A DNA stretch of 64,000 bases from Allium sativum (lineage: Eukaryota; Streptophyta; Magnoliopsida; Asparagales; Amaryllidaceae): NCBI GenBank assembly GCA_030737875.1, contig CM060925.1, forward strand, positions 481,243,514 to 481,307,513. The letters are read 5' to 3'. A program made the translations under genes and the position numbers. Shown piece after piece: positions 1 to 12,215 of this stretch (its first letter is position 1; each line of letters begins with the position of its first letter). Below the pieces are notes generated by a model. That model made no database searches. It was not told where the DNA came from and saw nothing but the letters and a program-made list of their open reading frames with translations.

Positions 1-1616
1 GAATAAGAAGTTATGAAATGACTCGATAAATGGAATTTGAACTTGTAATGATATTTCAATTAATAACAAGATTGATTTGATATAATGAGTCCAAATTCCT
101 ATAAAGGAACAATATTCACATTTTAAAGGGAATAATGGTTCAAAAGTAAATGTTTTGCATATTGAAATGATTATAAAAGGAAACTAGTAAGGATTTGGAA
201 ATGATAATTCAAAAGTAAATGTAAAATGGAAGTTGAAATTTAGTTAAACTGAAATGGTGAATTTATTCTGAAGTTCGGAACGTTAATCGAATAGAGATTA
301 TTCGTAAGAGAGTTATACATTGAAATTCGACTATATCGAATTCTAGAAAGTACTTTTTACTATCCATTTTAATCAAGATTTATTTATTTATTCAAATTAA
401 TGAATAAAAGTTATATTTTAAAATTAAATATTTCAGAAGCAAGGATTATAACGCTATTGCTATAATCGGTGTTTTCCATAAAAGAAGGGGATTCTTAAAT
501 TGAATCTGAGAGTTGCGTAAGCAATGTTTTATTGGTAATTGAAGTTATGAACTTTGTCTATTTCAAAGTTGAGAAGGTTGTTCAGTAAAGGTCTGAGAGG
601 TAATTATACCCCAACTTGATTGACTTTATTATTGACTAAGGAATAGTTAAGGTTCGATGGTGAAAATTGGTTAGAGATACAGTTAGTTAATGAGTGATTA
701 GTGGGTTGAGTGGTCGTAACGATGTTTTATGCAACGTTCTTTTATATCCAAGTAAACGAGTTTTGGAAACGTTTTTCCAAACATTATTGGAGATGTTTTC
801 TAAGCATAGAAAATGAAATGGGTAGGTTGATGAGAAGTAAAGAAATGATGAATATATTGAAATATTTTCCGGTGTTAATAAGAGGTATTTTTGAAATATA
901 GGAGAATAAATAGCTTATGATATATGGAAATGTTTTCCAAGAATCGTGAGAAGCCAAACGGATTTTGAGAAATATCTAGGGATATATATATGAAAACGGG
1001 AAACAGGAAACAAGTAGATATGCAACTCTATTCTTGTGTGTTAAGCTTGGATATCCCCACTCTAGCAAGCTTCTTGTCTGGTGATCGGCTATGTTCTTCT
1101 TCACGCAAGAGCAACCAATCTTTTCATAGAAGAGCCTTGCTCTCGTCTACGTCATTCATTAGTGTCTTGAGCTTTGTTCCTGCAGGAATGGGCATTCCCA
1201 TACATTTTGAGCTATGTGCACTGTTGATAGGTTATGTTGTGCTATAGAACTCAAGCCCCGTGTTATGTTCTGTTTATCCTATGTAAAATTGCCTAAGATG
1301 GATTAATGGGATGATGCCTTCGGTTTGTCTAGTCCGAGGAAAAATTGTATGGACGAATTTCAGACAGAGTATGCCTAACAAATCATATACATTGATCTCT
1401 CAAAAGTATGTACGTTTGGTGGCGAAGGAATTCGTTTCTCTTAGCTTTATACCTGTGATATTTTGGGGAAATCGATAAATGGTTTGTTAGGTTTGACGAT
1501 GTGACATTAAAAGTGAATGATTTCTGTGGTATTAAAAAGGTAATACATAGCCTCAGGCCTCACAACCAGGAAATGGTATAAAATCAGGTAGGTCGCATGG
1601 CTACGTGATTCATTAT
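1..1616. other. Uncharacterised AT-rich repeat-like flank
   Basis: No gene is supported here. Open frames are short and show no recognisable domain. The composition and the lack of exons resemble old LTR-retrotransposon sequence. The minus-strand element at 1617-9226 interrupts this block, so the sequence after 9226 may be its continuation. I could not identify a family. Confidence 0.4.
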
Positions 1617-3178
1617 TGTTAATGATATTTTTCGTCAGCACAGGAGATAGGTCTAAGGAAGTGGATCTGAGGATAGAATGAAATTATTTAGTTCTCACAA
1701 GCTTGAGTCAGTTCACCGTTTCCTAGATATCAAGGTCTTAAGCCCGAAGATTAGTTACTCTTCCCTCAAGGGCAGAGTATCACGCTTTTGAGACTCAACA
1801 ACCAACAGTTACCTTGGAAAAAATGTTCCCTAAGTGCAAAGCAAGTTAGAAAGTAAACGATTGCAGAAGGGTATTTTGGTAAAATAGCATAACACAATCA
1901 AAAGCATAGTAAAGTACAATATAATATGCGGAAATAGCAAGGACACATAATTTATAGTATTTCAGTTCAGATTGAACCTACATCCAATTTAAGGGCTTTG
2001 ATGATTTTATTCATGGAGGAGGTTACATAAGAAATCCCAAATTGATTTACAAATTAGGGTTAACTCTCTTAGAAACGAGAGTAAGATTGTAGAATGAGGA
2101 AAAAGTCCCCCCCAAAAGAGACCCTGGGGTCTTATTTATAGGCAAAATGGGCCCCCTTTTGGTGTAAACTCAGCAGAAGCCCCTTTCGGATGCAGACACA
2201 AGATTTTGGCCGCCTTTATACACTTTTTTCAACAATATTATCGCTTCACCCCTTCAGCAGCACGGTCTCGAATTCTGAGAGCTTGACTTTTCGATAACAT
2301 GCTTTTGGTATGCCTCTCGGTGACTTTAAAGTCATTTCCTGGTGACGTTTTAGTTATCTCTGCCTTTATTTGGCTTTTGGCTCTAAAGCCCTCGTTTGTC
2401 AGTATAGGTACCAGAACTAAGCATGTTAGAGTTGACACCCCCTTTCTTCTTCCGATAACCCTTGGTTTCAGTCTTGATCTCACGATAGCTTCACCCGGGA
2501 CTTCTTTTGGATGTCTTATGGACTTTCTCCTAATGTTAGTGTCGGTATTAAACTAAGTAGTGTCAGCAGCCTTCTGCCTTCTCTTGTCTGATGTAGCACT
2601 TCCCTTTTGTGGCTTTGAATCTCGTTTTGTATGTCCTCAATTGTCCACTTCTGTTTGCTTATGGTTTAAGTGGTATGCTTTCGGAGTTGTACCCTTGCTA
2701 ATTTCCTTCGGGAATGGTACTACCCTGCCGGTATTATCCTTTCGTATCAGTACCAACCATTCGTTCTTTTCTCTTTTTCTGCTTTAACATTATTGTTGTT
2801 TGTGTCGAAACGACACCCTTATGCTTGGGTGCCAAATCTGAGGCTCTCGGGCCTTCTCTCTTGATGTGGATGTAACCTTAGTGAGGTTTCTCTAGAAATA
2901 CTTAATATTGATGTTCTGTTGCAACTCAACCCTTTCTACTGTCGATGTTTATATTTCAGGCCACTACTTTTGATGTCATCGTCCTTGTAACCAAATCTTT
3001 TCCTGTTCTAACTTTTGGTACCGGTAGTGGCTTTCAGACCTTACTTGCAGTAGCTTCATGGCTTCCGTTCAGGCTCTATTCTAAGTAGTTCTGGTTTCGC
3101 TGTCTGAAACCCTTTACCATTTGAGCTTTGGAGTCTCAGCTTCTTTATATTTGGCCAGTGCAAATTTTGGTGTTAACA
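1617..3178 (-). repeat. 3' LTR of TR-GAG-like element
   Basis: Direct repeat partner of 7665-9226. On the plus strand it begins TGTTAATGATATTTTTCG and ends GTGTTAACA. Read on the minus strand it carries a TATA-like box near 2132-2140. Confidence 0.88.
2132..2140 (-). promoter_or_regulatory. TATA-like box in LTR (minus strand)
   Basis: The minus strand reads CCTATAAATAAGACCCC. The same motif sits at the equivalent place in the other LTR (8183-8191), so it is conserved within the element and probably is the LTR promoter core. Confidence 0.5.
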
Positions 3179-3195
3179 ATTTGCCCCCTCTTAGT
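3179..3195 (-). promoter_or_regulatory. Polypurine tract of TR-GAG-like element
   Basis: The minus strand reads AAGAGGGGGCAAAT immediately before the LTR end. This is the expected purine-rich plus-strand primer position and it fixes the orientation of the element. Confidence 0.65.
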
Positions 3196-4082
3196 ATAAA
3201 GATGCTTTTGTTCTTTAGGACAAAATCTTGTCATCCCTGTACAGCTTATATGTAACTTAAAAATTATTAAACAGGTTTTGGCATTAGTTTCGTATAACCC
3301 GAAATTGTGATGTAAGGGGAAGCACAAACTTTCTTAGATGAATAGGGCTTGAATTCGAACTCTCAATTATGAGCTATTACAAATCTAATTGTGCATAATG
3401 TGCAAACTCAAATATGTATATGTGGGATTCTATGACTTTAAGGTTTAACATTTTCCTATTGACATGAAATGGGGAGTCCAACATTCTTATCTAGGCATAA
3501 GTTATCGAGTACTTATTCTTGAAAGTGAAAGACAAAAAATCTATACTCTTATACTTATACACTTTCAATAGGAAAATTTCACTTTTGATAAAAATAATGT
3601 GTTAAACAAAAGTAATATGACTTGCATAGTGTTTGACATTCCATTTATGATGTATTGAACATTATTTTGACCAAAATTAAGAGTAATGAATGTTAGAAGT
3701 AAGTAATGTCGTGGGTTTAAAAGACTTCCCTGTGTAAAGTACCAAAGGATCATAAACCCTATCTGGAAGACTTCGAATGAGAGACCCGAAGCGGCAACCT
3801 GGGCACTAATTTAAACTCCTTAACCCGGGAACAATAGTGGCATATCCAAACTTTACATGCGAATATGACAAAAGGAATTTAAACATCCTTTTTGGAAATG
3901 AGCATAGAAAATTCATAGCTAGGCTTGACTGTTAAAATAATGCAGATCTATAAGCGCATTTTCTAAAAGTATTGTAGGTTTAAAAGTACTCCTCTGGAAT
4001 ATCAAGGAAAAAGGTTCAAGGCTTAGACTTGAACTTATACCATAGAAATCCAAAAACTTGAATATAGAAAGAATCCCGAGGC
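3196..4082 (-). other. Non-coding internal region, no pol
   Basis: This internal stretch lies next to the 3' LTR, where integrase would normally be encoded. Both strands are full of stops and I recognise no retroviral-type protein motif. Confidence 0.5.
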
Positions 4083-4640
4083 TCACATTTGGGTAAATAT
4101 GAATCAAAAATCATATGGAAATTTCGAGACTCAAACTTGAGCAAGTAGAAACCAGAAATCATATAGAAACACTAAGACTCACACTCGGGTAAGAAGAAAC
4201 CATAAATCATACATAAACCCCAAGACTTACACTCGGGTAAGTAGAAAACAGAAATCATACAGAAACCCCGAGACTCACACTCGGGTAAGTAGAAACCAGA
4301 AATCATATAGAAACCCTGAGACTCACGCTCGGGTAAGAAGAAACCATAAATCATATAGAAACCCCAAGACTCACACTCAGACAAGTAGAAACTAGAAATC
4401 ATATATAAACCTAGAGACCCACACTTGGGTAAGAAGAAACCAGAAATCATACAGAAACCCCGAGACTCACAATCAGGTAAGTAGAAACCAGAAATCATAC
4501 AGAAACCCCGAGGCTCACACTCGGGTAAATAAAAACTAGAAATCATATAGAAAGCCCGAGACTCACATTCGGGTAAGCGGAAATCATAAATCTTATAGAA
4601 ACCCCGAGACTCACACTCGGGAAAGTGGAAACCAGAAATT
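4083..4640. repeat. 48-bp tandem repeat array with hairpin in each unit
   Basis: About 11 diverged copies of a 48-bp unit are present. The core is CCCGAGACTCACACTCGGG followed by GTAAGTAGAAACC and AGAAATCATA. CCCGAG and CTCGGG form a 6-bp stem with a 7-nt loop. Because 48 is a multiple of three, the minus strand stays open for 124 codons across the array as a repeating 16-residue pattern. I treat this as a by-product of the repeat, since it has no recognisable domain. Confidence 0.85.
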
Positions 4641-4929
4641 ATTGGAAAATGTTATAAGTAAAATGCCTTAGTACGGTCATAAAAGGATTATCCAAAGTTC
4701 GCTCAAAGGTCATTCAATGAGAACATCACAAATCATCCAAGGATTATCCATACAAGCAATATTAAACATCCTATACATCATTGAGAATAACCAAACAACC
4801 ATGAATCATTTTGGGTTCCTGGAAGATTACTCAGAGAAACCACATAAGCGAAAGAGTCATAAATATACCAAGGAGTAATCTCTCGGACGCATATGTAGAG
4901 GACTACTTTCGAAATAAATTAATCCTATC

Positions 4930-5660
4930 CTGAACCAATCAACAGTAGTTTCGTTCAGTTTCAAATCATTTGATCCTTTAGTAGTAGTTCCGTTCAATTG
5001 TTTCATCATTTAGCCATTCAGTGGTTCAATCATCCAATCTTTCAATTATTTGATCGTTCAGTAAGTAGTTCCGTTTGGCTATTTGAATCCACAATCGTTT
5101 AGCGAGAAGTTCCATCAGGTCATCTAGTTATCAACAGTTCAACGAGAAGTTCCGTTTGACAATTTGGTTGTTGGATATATAACGCCTAGCCTTATTCCTA
5201 ACCCCCAGGATATGCAAATGAATGAATGCTCTCTAAGAGAGCGACATGGGTCCCTTTATGGGTAGATGCATAACTAGCCCTCGCTTAATGGGCAACTCCA
5301 CTAGCTGGAGATGCAAGTATATTTAGGCCCCCTTGTAGGGCACTCCATTGCTGGAGATGCAAGTATTGTAGCCCCACTTGAAAGACACTCCATCGTATGA
5401 GATGTTGCTTCTCTTCTTGGAAGCTTTTGCTACTCCCCTTCTGGAGGCTTTTGTTTACCGCTCCTCTTCTAGGAGGTTGTGTTTGTTGTAGCTTCTCTCT
5501 CTGGAATCTTTGTTTGATGTAGCATCTCTCCCGGAAGCTTTGTTTTGATGTAGCTTCTCTCTATGGAAGCTTTGTACGTTGTGCCTTTTCTCCCAAAGGC
5601 TTTATTGTTTCGCCCTTCCCTCCGAAGTCTTTGTTGATTTGTCCATACCTTTCGTAGAAG
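4930..5660. repeat. Further short degenerate tandem arrays
   Basis: Successive degenerate repeats occupy the rest of the pol-less region. About 4930-5160 repeats AGTTCCGTTYRG-type units. About 5280-5400 repeats ACTCCA..GGAGATG units. About 5400-5660 repeats GTAGCTTCTCTCT.GGAAGCTTTG units of roughly 35-40 bp. They are unrelated to the 48-bp array. Confidence 0.65.
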
Positions 5661-6165
5661 CATTCGTATATGTCAATAAATAAGCCTGGTGATAGTGTTT
5701 TTATGAATTCTTAAAATAAAAGGATAAAGGGATCTGAGAGAATCATATTCAGTCTGAAACGGTGTTGGGCATTTGATTGTTTCTTTATCGCATGTTCCTT
5801 TGGGCAAATTTTATCAGAGCTTGTTGTAAATTGATAATTTTTTTGTACATCTAGTCATGCATCACGTTCTTTAGATGTTCCCATTTGAGCTTTCGTTCCC
5901 TACCATGGGATAAGACATAAGTAGAAGGCATTCCCTTTGAGCTTTTGATGTATGCACAAGATTGAACATGGTTTGGTTTTTACCTGTAAAGACACTTGAA
6001 CCTGTATTAATTTTTGTTTGATTACAAACAAGATATAACATGAAATGAATAATGGAAAATATAATATAAAACAGAAAAATCATTGTTAAATTCTAGTCCC
6101 CTGCCGCGGTGTCTTTAACCAACTCTTCCACTTGTCGTCTTCTAGCCTTCTTAAACAGGCTCTTT

Positions 6166-6963
6166 TTACCTTTTTGGTTTGGATCCTTTTTTCACACCAC
6201 GACTTTGACTGATATGATGTCCTTCCGTCTTATGATATGAACAATAGTCTTTCCCTTCATATGATTTTGGAGAGTTACCTGCGAAGGAATCAAAACCAAA
6301 CTCCTCCGCTTTTTGGTTTTGCCCCAAGCTTTTCTTTGCATTGAGAATCTCTTCCATGTGAATGAATTAATCAGCTTTAGAATAAAAACCACTCAAGCTT
6401 TCACATTTGCTTAATATAAGCTCGTTCCAGAAAGGTGTTGGTGCAAGCAACCCTAAATGCACAACTATTAGCTTTTCCATGTTCGTTGCTCCTTCCACTT
6501 TGAGCGACTCGATATGAAATCTTTTCAGATAGCCATCAAGCGATTCTTCTGGTCCTTGCTTAATAATAGCTAGATTATAAATGTTAATTGTTGGGTCCTT
6601 CCACACATGGAATTATGTTCTAAACGCAGCAGATAGTTGTTTCCAAGTGGTGACGACTGGGCCATGTTAATGTCTACACCATTTGATAACTTCTCCACGA
6701 AGTGTTATTAGGAAGATCTTTCAACGGAGGATTTCAGGTGTGTTATATAAATTCATGTGGCTCTCAAAGACACAAAGGTAGTTTTCTGGGTCCGTAGTTC
6801 CATCATACAAAAGTTGTGGCATTTTCATATCAAATGAAGCTTTAATCGTCTTTATCTCATTGGAGAAGATGATCCCTTGTAGGTTCCTATCTTCCGACGA
6901 CATTGGGCTCTCGCCATCTTTTAGACCGTCTACTTCTTTGAACAGCTGGTCGCTTCCTTGCAT
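6166..6963 (-). pseudogene. Decayed gag (retrotransposon gag domain) of TR-GAG-like element
   Basis: Three open blocks in the same minus-strand frame (6963-6721, 6606-6367, 6357-6166) are separated by in-frame stops. The first contains LLYDGTTDPENYLCVFESHM, matching the start of the plant Ty3/gypsy gag domain (FDGTxDPxxHLxxFxxxM). The second contains KQGPEESLDGYLKRF, matching the central KQGPxESLxxYxxRF motif. The third ends with YCSYHKTEGH, the C-terminal knuckle-like motif seen in Tat/Athila-type gags. Gag would form the virus-like particle. The shared frame says damage is by point mutation rather than frameshift. The start may lie upstream, toward 7280, but I cannot place it. Confidence 0.78.
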
Positions 6964-7642
6964 AACAAGAATGTCCTATGGGCTTGGTGCAGCACTAACT
7001 TGGGTATTGAGCCCTTGAGGTTCCATCGCTCTTGATTCCACTTCATTAAGTCTCGCTTCAAATGTCCTTTCGACCATGTTTCCTTCAATAAGCCTTCTCG
7101 TAGTATCGATTCGTAAAGCTAATAGCAATACTTCCAATTCGTTGTCCACCTATTTAATTGGGTTTGAAGGTTCCCCGGCTTCTACATTCGCCAAGTGGAA
7201 GTTTAAAAATACACCATCTTCTAGGGTGGATGATGCACTGAGATCTTGCTCATGATTCTTTCTCAATCTAACCATCTTCAATGGGTATTTGGGAACCTCT
7301 TTTTATGACAGAAGTGGAAATAAGGTAAAGGTCTTACGCCGGAAAGGGGACAATAAGGATGCAAGGTTTAAGATAGGAATGAAGGTAGGAGAGATGAAGG
7401 TTAATAACAAGAGCGAAAGTACAAGAAATAAGGTTGGGGATTCAAGGTTACATTACTCTTCAAATAGCTTGGATTAATAATGTTTTAAGCGTCTGATCGG
7501 TATTCATAATCTTTTTACCAAGACTCTCTATCTATAACCTTACTTCTTCAAAGCTTAGTCCCACCCGAGATGGAACAGTACAGTTAGAAACGTGGCAATG
7601 TTGTCCAAAAAGGTTAAGGGTAGGAATGGGGACAGAGGTTCA

Positions 7643-7664
7643 GGCCCTCCTTCTAGCGCTAAAA
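7643..7664 (-). promoter_or_regulatory. Primer-binding-like site of TR-GAG-like element
   Basis: Next to the 5' LTR the minus strand reads TTTTAGCGCTAGAAGGAGGG. GCGCTAGAAGGAGGG is a recurrent primer-site form in plant Ty3/gypsy elements. Its position directly beside the LTR supports the assignment; which tRNA it pairs with I cannot confirm. Confidence 0.6.
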
Positions 7665-9226
7665 TGTTAACGATATTTTTCGTCAACACCAGAGATAGGT
7701 TTAAGGAAGTGAACCTAAGGATATAAAGAGATTATTTAGTTCCCATAAGCTTGAGTTAGTTCACCGTTTCCTAAATATCAAGACCTTAAGCCCAAAGATT
7801 AGTTATTCTTCCCTCATGAGGTGAGTATCACGCTTACAAGACTCAACAACCAACAGTTACCTTGGGATAAGGGTTCCCTAAGTGCAAAGCAAGTTAGAAA
7901 GCTAAACAGCTTGCAAAAGGGAATTTTGGTAATATAGCATAACATAATTAGAAGCATAAAAAAGTACAATATAATATGCGAAAATAGTAAGGACACATAA
8001 TTTATAGTGGTTCGGTTCAGATTGAACCTAGGTCAACTTTAAGGGCTTTGATGATTTTATTCATGGAGGAGGTTACATAAGAAATCCCCAAACTGATTTA
8101 CAAATTAGGGTCATCTCTCTTAGAAACGAGAGAAAGATTATTGAATGAGGAAAAAGTCCCCCAAAAAGAGACCCCTGGGGTCTTATTTATAGGCAAGTGG
8201 GCCCCTTTTTGGTGTGAACTTAGCAGAAGCCTCTTTCGGATGTAGAAACAAGGTTTCAGCCGCTTTTATACCTTTTTTGGAACATTGTTATCGCTTCAAC
8301 CCTTTGGTAGCACGGTCTCGGATTCTGAGAGCTTGGTTTTCTGATAATATGCTTTCAATATGCCTTTCGGTGACTTTAAAGTCATTTTCTAATGACGGTT
8401 TTAGCTGTCTCTGTCTCTATTTGGCTTTCGGCTTTAAATCCCTCATTTGTCGGTATAGGTACCGAAACTAAGCATGTTAGAGTGGACACCTCTTTTTTTC
8501 TTCTGATAACCCTTGGTTTCAGTCTTGATCTCACGATAGCTCCACCTGTGACTCCTTTTGGATGTCTCATGGACTTTGACTTAATGATAGTGTCGGTATT
8601 AAACTAAGTAGCGTCGACAACCTTCTGCCTTCTCTTGCCTGAGTAGCGCTTCCATTTTGTGGCTTTAAGTCTCAGTTTATATGTCCTCAGTTGTCCACTT
8701 ATGTTTTCTTGTGGTTTTAAGTGGTATGCTTTTGGAGTTGTACCCTTGCTAATTTCCTTCTGGAATGGTACTACCTTGCTGGTATTAACCTTTCGTATCG
8801 GCACTAACCCGTCATTCTTTTCTCTTCTTCTGCTTTAACGTTATTATTGTTTATGTCAGAACGACACCCTTGTGCTTGGGTACCAGATCCGACGCTCTTG
8901 ATCCTTCTCTTATGATGCGGATGTAACCTTGGTGACGTTTCTCTAGAAATACTTGATATTGATGTTCGAGTGCAACTCGACCCTGTCTGCTGTCGGTGCT
9001 TAAATTTCAGGCTGCTAATTTTGATGTTGTCATCCTTGTATCCAAGTCTTTTCCTTTCTAACTTTTGGTACCAGTAGTGGCTTTCGGACCCTACTTGCAG
9101 TAGTTGCCCGGCTTCCGTCCATGCTCTATACTAAGTAGTTGGTTTCGCTGTCTGAAACCCTTTGTCATTTCAGCTTTGGAGTCTCTGCTTCTTTATATCT
9201 GGCCAGTGCAAATTTTGGTGTTAACA
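7665..9226 (-). repeat. 5' LTR of TR-GAG-like element
   Basis: 1562 bp, the same length as its partner at 1617-3178 and with the same TGTTAA...TTAACA ends. It carries the equivalent minus-strand TATA motif at 8183-8191 and the phrase TTTATAGTGGTTCGG near 8000, which recurs in LTR-like sequence near 34950 and 61825. Confidence 0.88.
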
Positions 9227-9689
9227 ATTCCCATTAGGGTGTATTGTCACCTGATCTAGAGAAAATCCATTTGCTTCTTTATTTTATAGTTGTTGTTTGC
9301 TTTCGGTAACGGTTGCTGATCCCAACCGTTGGTGACATGCATTAGGAACACTCAAGTGAAATGAGTGGCCGATCATGTTTAGCCGGGTTGCAAAATGTAC
9401 TTGTTGAACCCACACACAAATTTGCATTTCAAAAGTTATGTCATATAATATATTTTATTCGTTCCACTGTGAGATTTGTATATGCTTAGATTCTGTGCAT
9501 TTGCGTTCTTCATCTTCTTCTATTCTAGCTTTTATTTCTTTTTGTTTCTCACCCTCTAACTTCTTTCTATTAATGTTCCAATAATTTCTGGTGCTTGATT
9601 AGTCGACATGGTGTTTTGTGTCGATGACTAGGAACAGAAATTGGTCAGTTCATTACACAAAACTTCGAAGTAAATGACATTAAACTTTC
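9227..9689. other. Uncharacterised flank between two retroelements
   Basis: No gene or RNA is seen. It may continue the repeat at 1-1616 that the TR-GAG-like element entered, but I found no clear match between the two pieces. Confidence 0.35.
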
Positions 9690-10209
9690 TAACATCACAT
9701 AATTTCAGTTACCAACAGCGTCCCCGGCCCCAAACTGATCACTAGAATACATCAAACAAAACCGCACCCAAAACCCATAACTAGAAACCAAACAGCTACA
9801 ACTATAACAAGTCAAACAACAACCAAACAAGATCTGAACACACAGTCGAACAAAACAGTGGGGAAACTCCAACAAACGCCAAGACCAACCAAAACTCAAT
9901 GAAAATACTGACACAACAAAGAGCAACAAATCTAACCGACACACCAAGAAGTGGAGGTGAACTCAAGCTAATACCAAAGCACCCACTGAAGATAAACCAA
10001 CCACTCTTGCATTTCTATGCACTTGAGGGCGATAGGGCATGAAATGACATTTAAGAAACAAAACGGACAGCAAGAACCTAAAGAATGATCAGAAGTGGCA
10101 AGTCGCGAAAACCAACCCACTACAATTTTGGAATGTGAAAAGAGAAAGAAAGACAGAGCCACCATAATATAGTGGAAGATGAAGGAAGCAAGAAAGTGGA
10201 AATCGGGCA
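9690..10209 (-). other. Possible 3' end of the minus-strand LINE
   Basis: On the minus strand this is a G/T-rich stretch lying downstream of the LINE ORF2 linker. Its composition and place suit a LINE 3' untranslated region. If so, the reverse transcriptase and RNase H parts were deleted between about 10210 and here. No poly-A tail or target duplication was identified. Confidence 0.35.
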
Positions 10210-11410
10210 TTATATAATTCTTGGTACTACTCAATAACTCTACAAGCAAAAAGATTGTTGTCAATCACTGAATTATCTTCTTGATCTAAAACAAACTTAA
10301 TTTTGAGCCTTTCTTTATTGACTAACATTTTAGAAAATAAATACTTAATGGGGAGATCAGGCTCAATTAAACCTTTCATTTTAGCATTTTGTTTAAGTTC
10401 CATACTTTGAGGAAAAATAGATTCTTCAAGCTTCCTCAAATTTACATGATATTGACTTAACAGGGAGGCATCTCTAGGATTAACAAGCATAAATTTATAA
10501 TTTCTGTCATTTTCTTCCCCTAGCATTTCAACCTGATTGGACAAACTGTGAGAGCATTCATTTCAGTTTTTGAGGTGAAACCTGATCAACTTTAATTTAT
10601 TGATAATTTGAAATAAAAGATTGCTTAATAGTTTTCTATTTAAAATAGGAGAGATCAAGCCAAAATAGCCAGCCTTATGACACCACCTATTAATATATAC
10701 TTTTTAAAATTATCACAGGTATAATTCCTATGATTTAAATTCACCAACAAAGAAGTATGATCACTTGTAGAGTGATTTATCCACTGTACAAGAAGAGACA
10801 TAAATGTACTAGAACATTTTTTATTAACAAAAACTCTATCAATTCTGGAATGCACATTGAGATTAGTACCATCACTCCAAGTGAAATAGTTCCATGTGAT
10901 ATTAGGCTCAGTTACATTTAATTGAGATATACATTGTAAAAATTCATCACCAGCTTTAGCCACCTAATATTGAGAATCGAATCTATTTGTAGAATATAAA
11001 ATTTCATTGAAGTCTCATGCAATTAACCAAGCTTCATTAATGATGGGTTTGACATCCAACAAATGTTTCCAAAGATGCTACCTTTGGCATTGAAGATTAG
11101 AACCATAAACTGAAGATATATGGATTTGAAAGCCTCCTGAATTAATAAACTTACATGTAATGCATTGCTGATATATCTTTACTACTTGATGTCTCCAATA
11201 GTTTCTATAATAACTAACTAAAATTATTCCCATGGCATTTGCATTATTATTGTTTAGAAATTGCCAATTATTGAACTTAGAAACATAGTTAGTAATCGAA
11301 TAATTCGACAACTTATGCTTAATGATAGTCATAATATTAACCTATTTCCTCCGAATTAAGTCATAAAGATCTTTCTGTCTCGTAATCGAATTTAAGCCCC
11401 TAACATTCTA
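10210..11410 (-). pseudogene. LINE ORF2 fragment: apurinic-type endonuclease and linker
   Basis: Minus-strand pieces match the N-terminal half of plant L1-type ORF2. Near 11405-11345 the frame begins NVRGLNSITRQKDLYDLIRR, the usual endonuclease start, then hits a stop. Near 10963-10700 is HSRIDRVFVN followed by SDHTSLLVN, the conserved R-I-D-R and SDH endonuclease motifs. At 10544-10227 comes the linker before reverse transcriptase. The catalytic RT core (YADD-type motif) is absent. Stops and frame changes make it non-functional. ORF1 of the same LINE lies at 25665-26861, separated by the LTR element that split it. Confidence 0.8.
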
Positions 11411-12025
11411 TCATAAAGATCTTTCTTTCCAACGAATTTGAAAATTTGAAATTTCATAGCGGGAATAAAAAGTTATGGTCAGTTGAATATTCAGAATAGT
11501 CGCTATAGAATTTATATATATATTTTAATATAAAAATAGCCATTTTACAAACGACCTCCGCTTTCGACGAAACCACTTTGTTTGGATCCGGAATGTCAAA
11601 TTATTGCAAGATTCAAATTTTCATAATTTTTGGAATTAATATGTGAGCGTGGCAAAAGAAAATATGTTTTGTCAATTTTAGTCAATTTGGATCGACCAGA
11701 AAATGGCGATTTATCAAACGGTCTCCAAATTCGACGTTTTTTTTAGGACCGTATCGTCAAAACATAGCTAGAAATATTTTTTCTGGAATTTTTGGAGTTA
11801 GTATGTGGCCCCGGTAAATTAAAATGTACGTCCAAATTAAATAATTGAATGTTTTATATTTTAATTTAAAGAAAAAAGTATTGTAACAGTCGAATTGGGT
11901 TACGAAACATATTCCATTGTGTCCGGAACAGAGGTATTTAGCTAGGGGCGATAGTTGTTGGGTTTCGTTTGGAGTTCGGATGGTTTATCTAGTTATTTCT
12001 GAATTAAATAATATAAAGTATACTC

Positions 12026-12033
12026 TATAAATA
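12026..12033 (+). promoter_or_regulatory. TATA box in 5' LTR
   Basis: TATAAATA lies in CTCTATAAATACCC, followed some 25-30 bases later by AACCCTAACCCTAATCC. The other LTR has the same box at 19379-19386. This is the best LTR promoter candidate and implies transcription starting near 12055. Confidence 0.55.
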
Positions 12034-12215
12034 CCCTTGATTTTCGTGCCAACCCTAACCCTAATCCACTAAAGAGCCACCCGCCTTCCCAAATCAATGT
12101 CCTGCATCGCTCGAAACTCTCCTTCTAAATCTCGCAAAATCCACACAGTAATTAAAGAATTTTCTTCAGCAAATTCGAAGAGATTTATGTGCTCTTCGAT
12201 CCTATAAGGTGATGA

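Larger units (their letters stand above)
1617..9226 (-). mobile_element. Non-autonomous Ty3/gypsy-type LTR retrotransposon (TR-GAG-like)
   Basis: Two direct repeats of identical length (1562 bp, both TGTTAA...TTAACA) bound a 4.5-kb internal region. A polypurine tract on the minus strand abuts the left LTR and a primer-binding-like site abuts the right LTR, so the element is transcribed leftward. The internal region holds a decayed gag and, where protease, reverse transcriptase and integrase would be expected, only non-coding sequence and short tandem arrays. That is the layout of a gag-only, non-autonomous element dependent on another element's pol. Sampled stretches of the two LTRs look roughly 88% identical, so it is not recent. 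No convincing 5-bp target duplication is visible (ATTAT on the left, ATTCC on the right). Confidence 0.85.

Noticed and set aside
4172..4546. 124-codon minus-strand open frame
   Set aside because: It is only the 48-bp repeat read in a frame that stays open because 48 is divisible by three; no domain.
4083..4640. CRISPR-like array of regularly spaced repeats
   Set aside because: The units are contiguous 48-bp tandem repeats with no unique spacers, and the setting is a plant retrotransposon.
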